DNA of 64,000 nucleotides from Anodontia alba (Eukaryota > Mollusca > Bivalvia > Lucinida > Lucinidae). The notes under the pieces were generated by a model, which saw nothing but the letters and a program-made list of their open reading frames with translations, was not told the origin of the DNA and did no database searches. The DNA is taken from positions 129,538,112-129,602,111 of the forward strand of contig OZ024823.1 of assembly GCA_964016985.1 (NCBI GenBank), written 5' to 3'. Below, piece after piece: positions 58,958 through 64,000 of the stretch; positions within the stretch are counted from its first letter, which is position 1, and every line of letters starts with the position of its first letter. The translations under genes were made by a program, and so were the position numbers.

Positions 58958-59444
58958 TAAAACTTAGCTAAGAATATGTTGATTGAAATGGCACTAGGAA
59001 TGTTGTGTCTCCTGGTCAAAGACCAAGCAGGTTAAAAGAGAAGAGTAAGCACTCTAAACTAAAACCTTTTATCATCCGTCAAAGGGAGACCACTCTAGCA
59101 GAAAAAGAATTTGTTTCCTTGTTATCATAACCCCTTTGCAAAACGGATTACGCTTAAATAAAAGAATTTTGCTCTCCGATGGGGAAACAAATTCATTCCT
59201 TCAAGAGCAGCCCCCGTTTTTGGAATCATTTTCAAGTCATAGAGTGATCCCTCTTAGAGATTTATCCCTACACCTTCAAATAATAGACGCGAAGCTGTGC
59301 CTTGTCAAGCTGAAAATCCTCTGAGCACATTTAGGTGACTGGCTACACCGTGTGAGTTGTCGCCATTTTATAAACTGAAACAACTTTTTGCAAACCTGTT
59401 TTCCTATCGTAATGTTTGAATGCTTTCAAACTAGGGGCTACTCT

Positions 59445-59508
59445 TAAGGGAAAGAATTTGCTCCCAGAGGGAGCAAATTCTTTCCTTTCAGAGTAGCCTG
59501 TAATGAGA
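59445..59508. repeat. Hairpin, GGCTACTCTTAAGGGAAAG
   Basis: AGGGGCTACTCTTAAGGGAA and CTTTCAGAGTAGCC are inverted around GCTCCCAGAGGGAGC. Related half arms lie at 59150-59225 and 14310-14400. Confidence 0.65.
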
Positions 59509-59654
59509 AAGGGAGGTAAATAATTCCATGTCAGAGTTATTTCCCTTTATTATGTATCCAGCGCTATTTCGTGCATGCACATGCAAGCAATTTGACAAGG
59601 ATCTACGCCTACACTGATTCTACAATGTACAGACTTGCTGTATCGATAGGCTTT

Positions 59655-59853
59655 GTCTGTTTGTATTCGGGTTTACGACCCAGTCAACCCAGTGGGGTCA
59701 TGTCGAGCGCGGTAAGTTTACCTAACCACACTTTTGCGGGGCAGAGTAGTACTCTAAGCGGTTAACCAGTATTGTGCACATTCTTTCGCCAGAAACTGGC
59801 AACTGCCCTTCTTGAAACAGTGGGAGAGTATATATGACCGTAGAAAATATTGA
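59655..59853 (-). mobile_element. tRNA-derived SINE, minus orientation (copy 3, headless)
   Basis: The plus strand shows CGACCCAGTCAACCCAGTGG, GTTAACCAGTATTGTGCACA and TTCTTTCGCCAGAAACTGGC as in the other copies; the tRNA-like head is missing. Confidence 0.7.
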
Positions 59854-60590
59854 GTAGGCTTATCTGCACATGCCCCAGTCCTAGCAGTTTTTAGTGTATG
59901 TCAGATGTCTAAATGTTTTATTAAACGAAAGAGAACAAAGCAACAAGAAACGAAAGAGAACAAAGCAACAAGAGTATGCAAATAGTTATAAATAAAACAA
60001 GTAAAAATCTATATGTACAACTTCCTGAGAGAAACATTGGGCAAGGTCAGTTTGCAATTGTTTTTCAGGTTTGAGTCTGGAAATCTGATTTATTTCATAA
60101 AATATACCTATTTACGTATTTGTGTGTTTTTACGTCCAGCGAAGACTCAGATCAACCTGCGGATACAAACAGTCTGATCTGAGTCCTAACTGGGCACTCT
60201 GTGGAGAGTAAATCTCTAATACCACATGCCGTACAGCGAAGACGTGTACGCCAGGGAAGACACAGATCAGACTGGGCATGCGAGGTCTGATCTGAGTCGT
60301 CCCTGGCGCATGTTTTCGAATTCATATTCTCTTACGTTGTGGCTCACGTTCAAATAGCTATGTCTGTGATCAGCCTACTCCTCCACACAGTCCGAATTAC
60401 GGCATTAGCAGTATAGTCAAATGAACTGCAACATGAAAAATGTCATCACATAATTTTCAAACACTCAAGACCAAAATCCGTGCGCATCCGTGCAGTCAGA
60501 TCAGGATCTTTGCAGTCCGCGCACAGAATCATGGGAACGTTAGAATAAATAGATAAGCAAACAAAGCTCTTTTGAGACTGTTGATACATA

Positions 60591-60674
60591 CCCAGCAAAC
60601 CAGGTCGTTTGGAAGTCGCCGCGACGTCATATGACGTCGCGGCGACGTTCAAACGACGTACTGTGTTTACTGGG
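60591..60674. repeat. CCCAGCAAAC-family hairpin MITE with TA flanks
   Basis: CCCAGCAAACCAGGTCGTTT to GTACTGTGTTTACTGGG with a perfect centre GCCGCGACGTCATATGACGT; TA at 60589-60590 and 60675-60676. Confidence 0.75.
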
Positions 60675-61126
60675 TAAATTGATCTGGGCATTTGCTTTTG
60701 GAAAATAGCATAATGACCCTTTTCTCATGTTAATGTAGGCTGGTCTGGGATATTGGTTGTCCGCATATGGAATAAAACCGGTTTCCTAATGCATAAACTC
60801 AAACCGTAAACATTGAAACTGGAAAAGTACATTGTTTTCATAAATAGTAGAAAAAACATGTCCGCCATGCATGCATAGCACGCATATTTACCATTTTACA
60901 CGTGCAGTCCGAACCCTGAATTGCCCCAGTTATCTTCACAAATAAATCACAGATCAAATCACGGAAATGAATCGCTGAGACCTCGCTGATTTGGTGATTC
61001 TTACAAGACGTATACCCTTAAAGCTGATGCAAAAAAGAAAGAAAAAAAAAAGAAAAAGAAAAAAAGACTAAACAAAACTTCATAGGGTGGAGAAAAAGCA
61101 GTCAAAATTTTATCACTGTGGCAACC

Positions 61127-61342
61127 GTTACCACTCTCTGTGCAAATTCAGCAGACGATATATTGACGATATTGTTTTCTTATTTTACCCAGAATGTGGG
61201 ATTTTACATTTCATGCAAATTGTCTCCAACGGAGACAATTTGCATGAAATGTCAAATCCTGTTTCCAGGGGAAAATAAGAAAAAAGATTTCAAACTGTCG
61301 TCTGCTGAAAATTTTACCATAAGTGCATGCTAAGCGTTAAAA
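61127..61342. repeat. MITE, CTTTTCAGCAGAC family (copy 3)
   Basis: GTTACCACTCTCTGTGCAAA left, GTGCATGCTAAGCGTTAA right; perfect inner hairpin TTTGCATGAAATGTC with GTCTCCAACGGAGAC. Confidence 0.7.
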
Positions 61343-61466
61343 CGCAATGTTGGTCCCTTGCATCTTGTAATGTTGTGAAGAGGACAGACTGGTCAAAACA
61401 CGTGTAGAATATCATCACATATACTTTGAATGCTGATTGTCAACACTGATGGGTATATTTTCAAAT

Positions 61467-61651
61467 TTAACGCGACTCCACTTTTGATGACAAAGCATGT
61501 GGTATGTCATAGCCTGAGGGGTAGACCCCCTGACGACGGTTTCCACAGAATCGTTCTATGACGCTGATTGTGGTCTCCACTGTTGTCTTTACGTCCTTAG
61601 CGTTACCAAGACAGGGATTTACCTCAGCGATGTCTACCACTGCAAGCCGGC
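61467..61651 (-). CDS. Arginase terminal exon
   Basis: Minus strand: acceptor TTTCTATACAG, two bases complete Gly, 60 codons, TAA. It starts [20 protein letters not shown] and contains [28 protein letters not shown] stretch follows; no clear AATAAA close by. Confidence 0.85.
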
Positions 61652-63241
61652 CTGTATAGAAAGACATGAGAATATAGATATTTACACTGGACCAGTAAAA
61701 AAGGCCCGAAGCATCGCACATGCGACAACGAATGCCAGACAGCCTGTGCATTCCCGCAGCCCGATCTGGGCATTCGTTTCTCGCTTATGGCATAAGTTTT
61801 GTCTTGTGTTTTGTATAAAATGAAGCTTTTAATAAAACAGTCTAAAAAATGATATACACTCGGAATACACTCAGAATACACGGATACCGCCTACACGGAT
61901 TGCCAGTCGATAGGTTTAATACACACCTACTGGTAATAAATGACTCTTTTCAAATTTCGGAATAAGTACAGTAAGGCGTCGAGGTAGATACGACAACTGG
62001 TCATTTCCTCTGACTCGTTTCTTAAAATTGATTTATTTGCAAGAAAAGCAAGAGAAAAAAATCACTCATCATCTTCCAACTTTAAAAGTTCCCTAGGAAT
62101 AGAGATTTTAGATTCTGATCGAAATCAGAATGTGGCGTCTGATCTGGGTCTGCATTGTTTGCTCAAGCCTGTCTGATCGAATACTTTGGTAAAAATACGG
62201 TACGGTACTAACCTGTGCTAGCTACTTCTTCCGCAATGTAGAATGACTCCCTGACGGACAATCCGCCAAGTACTGGGGTACCAGTGCTAGGAGCTAACGC
62301 CGGATCCATAGCGTCAACGTCGAAACTCACGTGTATCGGCCGGTCTCCACTAAAACAGAAATGGGTATCGTAAGGTAGAATCGAAAAAGGAAGTTCGAGT
62401 TACATGCAAGTTATGGTGGTACAGTCATTCAAAATTCTGACTGTCTGATCTGAAGGCCATTTGTAGTAGAATTTGTACCAGTATTGTAAACTAAATTTGA
62501 TGTGAAGAACTCCAGTATGATGACGGACCTCGTAACACTTCTCAATATTTCCACATTGATCTGCAGTTGAAAAACCTACAAAGTGACTTTGTATTTTTAA
62601 GTAGCCATAAAATTGAGAACTTAAAGATATGTGTTACAGTGTTATTAAGTGGTGAGTTGGTGTAAGGGAAAATGCTAGTGATACCTCTGGTGTCACCAAG
62701 GATGCTAGTGTTGTTACCGTGCTAACGACAGTCGCCTGGGAGAGTTTCGCTGGCCAGTGTTAACTCTTTCACTGCCACAGGCGATAATATTAGGCTTTTG
62801 CCAACAGCTTAGATCCAGATGAGATGGCTCATAATGAGCCGTCTCATCAGGATCTACGCTGTTTGGCATTCAGTCTTTCAATTTTACATATATTCTTTCC
62901 AATCGGTAGTTTGTTTAAAAAAATAATATTAAACAGATAAATAAATAAATAAAACAGACGACAAATGTAGTCTGAAATTTGGCACCGAAAGAGTTAACGC
63001 ATTTCGTATAAGCTATTTTCTTCCTTGCAGACTCGTTCGAGTCTGCGATGTTAACTCCGATTGGGCTGCACAAACAGCTACATGCCAGTTCGCATATACG
63101 AACAGGTACGCGTATTGCTTCCTTCCTACAACCTACCTTGGATCAATGGCAGTCAGAGCTCGGCTTACAACATCATTAATCCCGTATTTGTCTACTTCTT
63201 GCATAGAAAACGCTGTCATACCAAACTTCTCGATAATTTTC
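61467..63241 (-). CDS. Arginase, C-terminal three exons (5' end outside window)
   Basis: Three minus-strand exons join in phase to 140 residues. Arginase hydrolyses L-arginine to ornithine and urea with a binuclear Mn centre. Seen: [15 protein letters not shown], then [20 protein letters not shown], where the two Asp of S-F-D-V-D bind Mn, then [20 protein letters not shown], and [12 protein letters not shown], whose Glu-Val-Asn-Pro is a family signature. The usual C-terminal tail is longer here by about 25 residues ([20 protein letters not shown]). The earlier GGDHS and DAHAD-type motifs are on exons to the right of the window. The position of the DP loop and the GTPVLGGL run favour arginase over agmatinase. 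Cytosolic or mitochondrial location cannot be told. Confidence 0.85.
62213..62349 (-). CDS. Arginase exon (SFDVDAMDP Mn site)
   Basis: Minus strand: acceptor TCTGTTTTAG, one base completes AGT, 45 codons, one base left; donor GTTAGT. It carries the metal-binding SFDVDAMDP and [13 protein letters not shown]. Confidence 0.88.
62755..62998. repeat. MITE with TTAACTCTTTCACTGCC ends and palindromic core
   Basis: Left TTAACTCTTTCACTGCCACA, right GGCACCGAAAGAGTTAA (inverted, TTAA at both ends); core at about 62805-62865 around GAGATGGCTCATAATGAGCC. A third TTAA family, in the arginase intron. Confidence 0.7.
63137..63241 (-). CDS. Arginase exon (FSM.EVD helix)
   Basis: Minus strand: acceptor GGATATTTTCAG, one base then 34 codons [20 protein letters not shown] and [14 protein letters not shown] plus AG; donor GTAGGT. 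Confidence 0.82.
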
Positions 63242-63249
63242 CTGAAAAT

Positions 63250-64000
63250 ATCCAAAAGCGATACTGAAATGAACCTTAACGACAATATACAGGTCTCATC
63301 AAGGACAAAATAGATGCATAATGAGGGAAATAGGACCTTATGCAAACGTAAGCAGCGAAGGCCCAGATGATCGTAGGCATCCGTACAGACTGATCTGGAA
63401 ATTTTCTGTTCGACATATAATACAGTACCTACATATTCTGTATTCTGTAAGCGGACAACGAAGGCCAAGATCAGCCTGCGCATATGCGCAGGCTGATCAG
63501 GGCCTGCGTTGTCCGCAAATTGCTGAAGGGTCCTTTTGCGCGTTGTGCATCATTTTATGTAATTTAAGCTAAAAGAAATGCGTAACTTGATATCGTGTTT
63601 AGCACTCGCACAGCCCCAGCATGACTTACTGTCTGTTGAGAATATGTTGCAATGATTCTATAAGCGTACACTGAAGACCCTGATCAGAATGCGCAGGTTG
63701 ATAAGGACCGTTGCAGATTCGTATACATCGAATTCACCTTTCGGTTTGGTGCGAATCCATACGAAAAGTAATTGCCCAGATGTGCCGTCTAAGCAGGACC
63801 ATGGCAGTGTTTTGTTACTGGTGCAAAGATTTACAGGTATGTTGCAGCATGTACGTTATACGGCAAACCGCATGCTTGGCTGTTAACCCAATCATGGTTG
63901 ATAACGTTGCTTCTGTCTTTAAGTCATGCCTCAGACTAAATGAGGGTAGTTTTAGTACCAAAAGAGCAGATTAGGAAGTCGTATATAATAACTGCTGGGA
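63250..64000. other. Arginase intron or upstream region, no exon recognised
   Basis: Palindromic GCGAAGGCCCAGATGATCGT-type pieces at 63355-63420 and an inverted pair AGATCAGCCTGCGCATATGC / GCAGGCTGATCAGGGCCTG at 63468-63512. No minus-strand frame with arginase motifs found. Confidence 0.5.

Overview
This window is animal nuclear DNA. Genes are split into short exons with GT-AG introns of kilobase size, and the space between is filled with transposon remnants, mostly short elements that fold back on themselves. Gene families, intron structure and tRNA-headed SINEs fit a marine lophotrochozoan, most likely a bivalve mollusc. That placement is inference; no species can be named from the sequence. 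There are no operons, CRISPR arrays or bacterial features.

Four protein-coding loci can be supported. (1) 2340-6802, plus strand: the last four exons of a TMEM260-like protein O-mannosyltransferase; its membrane-embedded part lies upstream of the window. (2) 15282-24694, minus strand: six consecutive exons of a divergent malate-dehydrogenase-fold protein, probably MDH1B-like, including a 30-nt micro-exon; its 5' end was not found. (3) 29274-52171, plus strand: a complete eight-exon acyl-CoA thioesterase / bile-acid-CoA amino-acid N-acyltransferase (ACOT/BAAT) family gene of 428 codons with an intact Ser/Asp/His triad. (4) 61467-63241, minus strand: the last three exons of an arginase, running off the right edge. 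Loose terminal-type exons at 11755-11962 and 13531-13659 (minus) and 14769-14912 (plus) could not be assigned to a family.

Two gene-derived duplications stand out, both in introns of the ACOT/BAAT gene. Intron 1 holds a roughly 3-kb minisatellite (29625-32560) whose about 48-bp unit looks like the 3' end of coding exon 1 plus its splice donor. Intron 6 holds two decayed partial copies of the exon that carries the catalytic Asp (48271-48344 and 48373-48450). Intron 5 also carries four direct copies of a splice-site-flanked module around a 1.7-kb inserted element.

The rest is mobile DNA: a hAT-type element with an exact 8-bp target duplication (8045-9298); several families of TTAA-flanked piggyBac-type MITEs; pogo/Tigger-like TA-flanked elements; long hairpin MITEs; a small family with 6-bp target duplications; a decayed Ty3/gypsy retrotransposon (about 45.2-47.9 kb); LINE and SINE pieces; and simple repeats. 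One palindromic core, beginning GCAAACAGTGTAGAYCC, recurs about thirty times inside elements with quite different ends. The four genes show no sign of acting together; they are neighbours in a repeat-rich stretch of genome.
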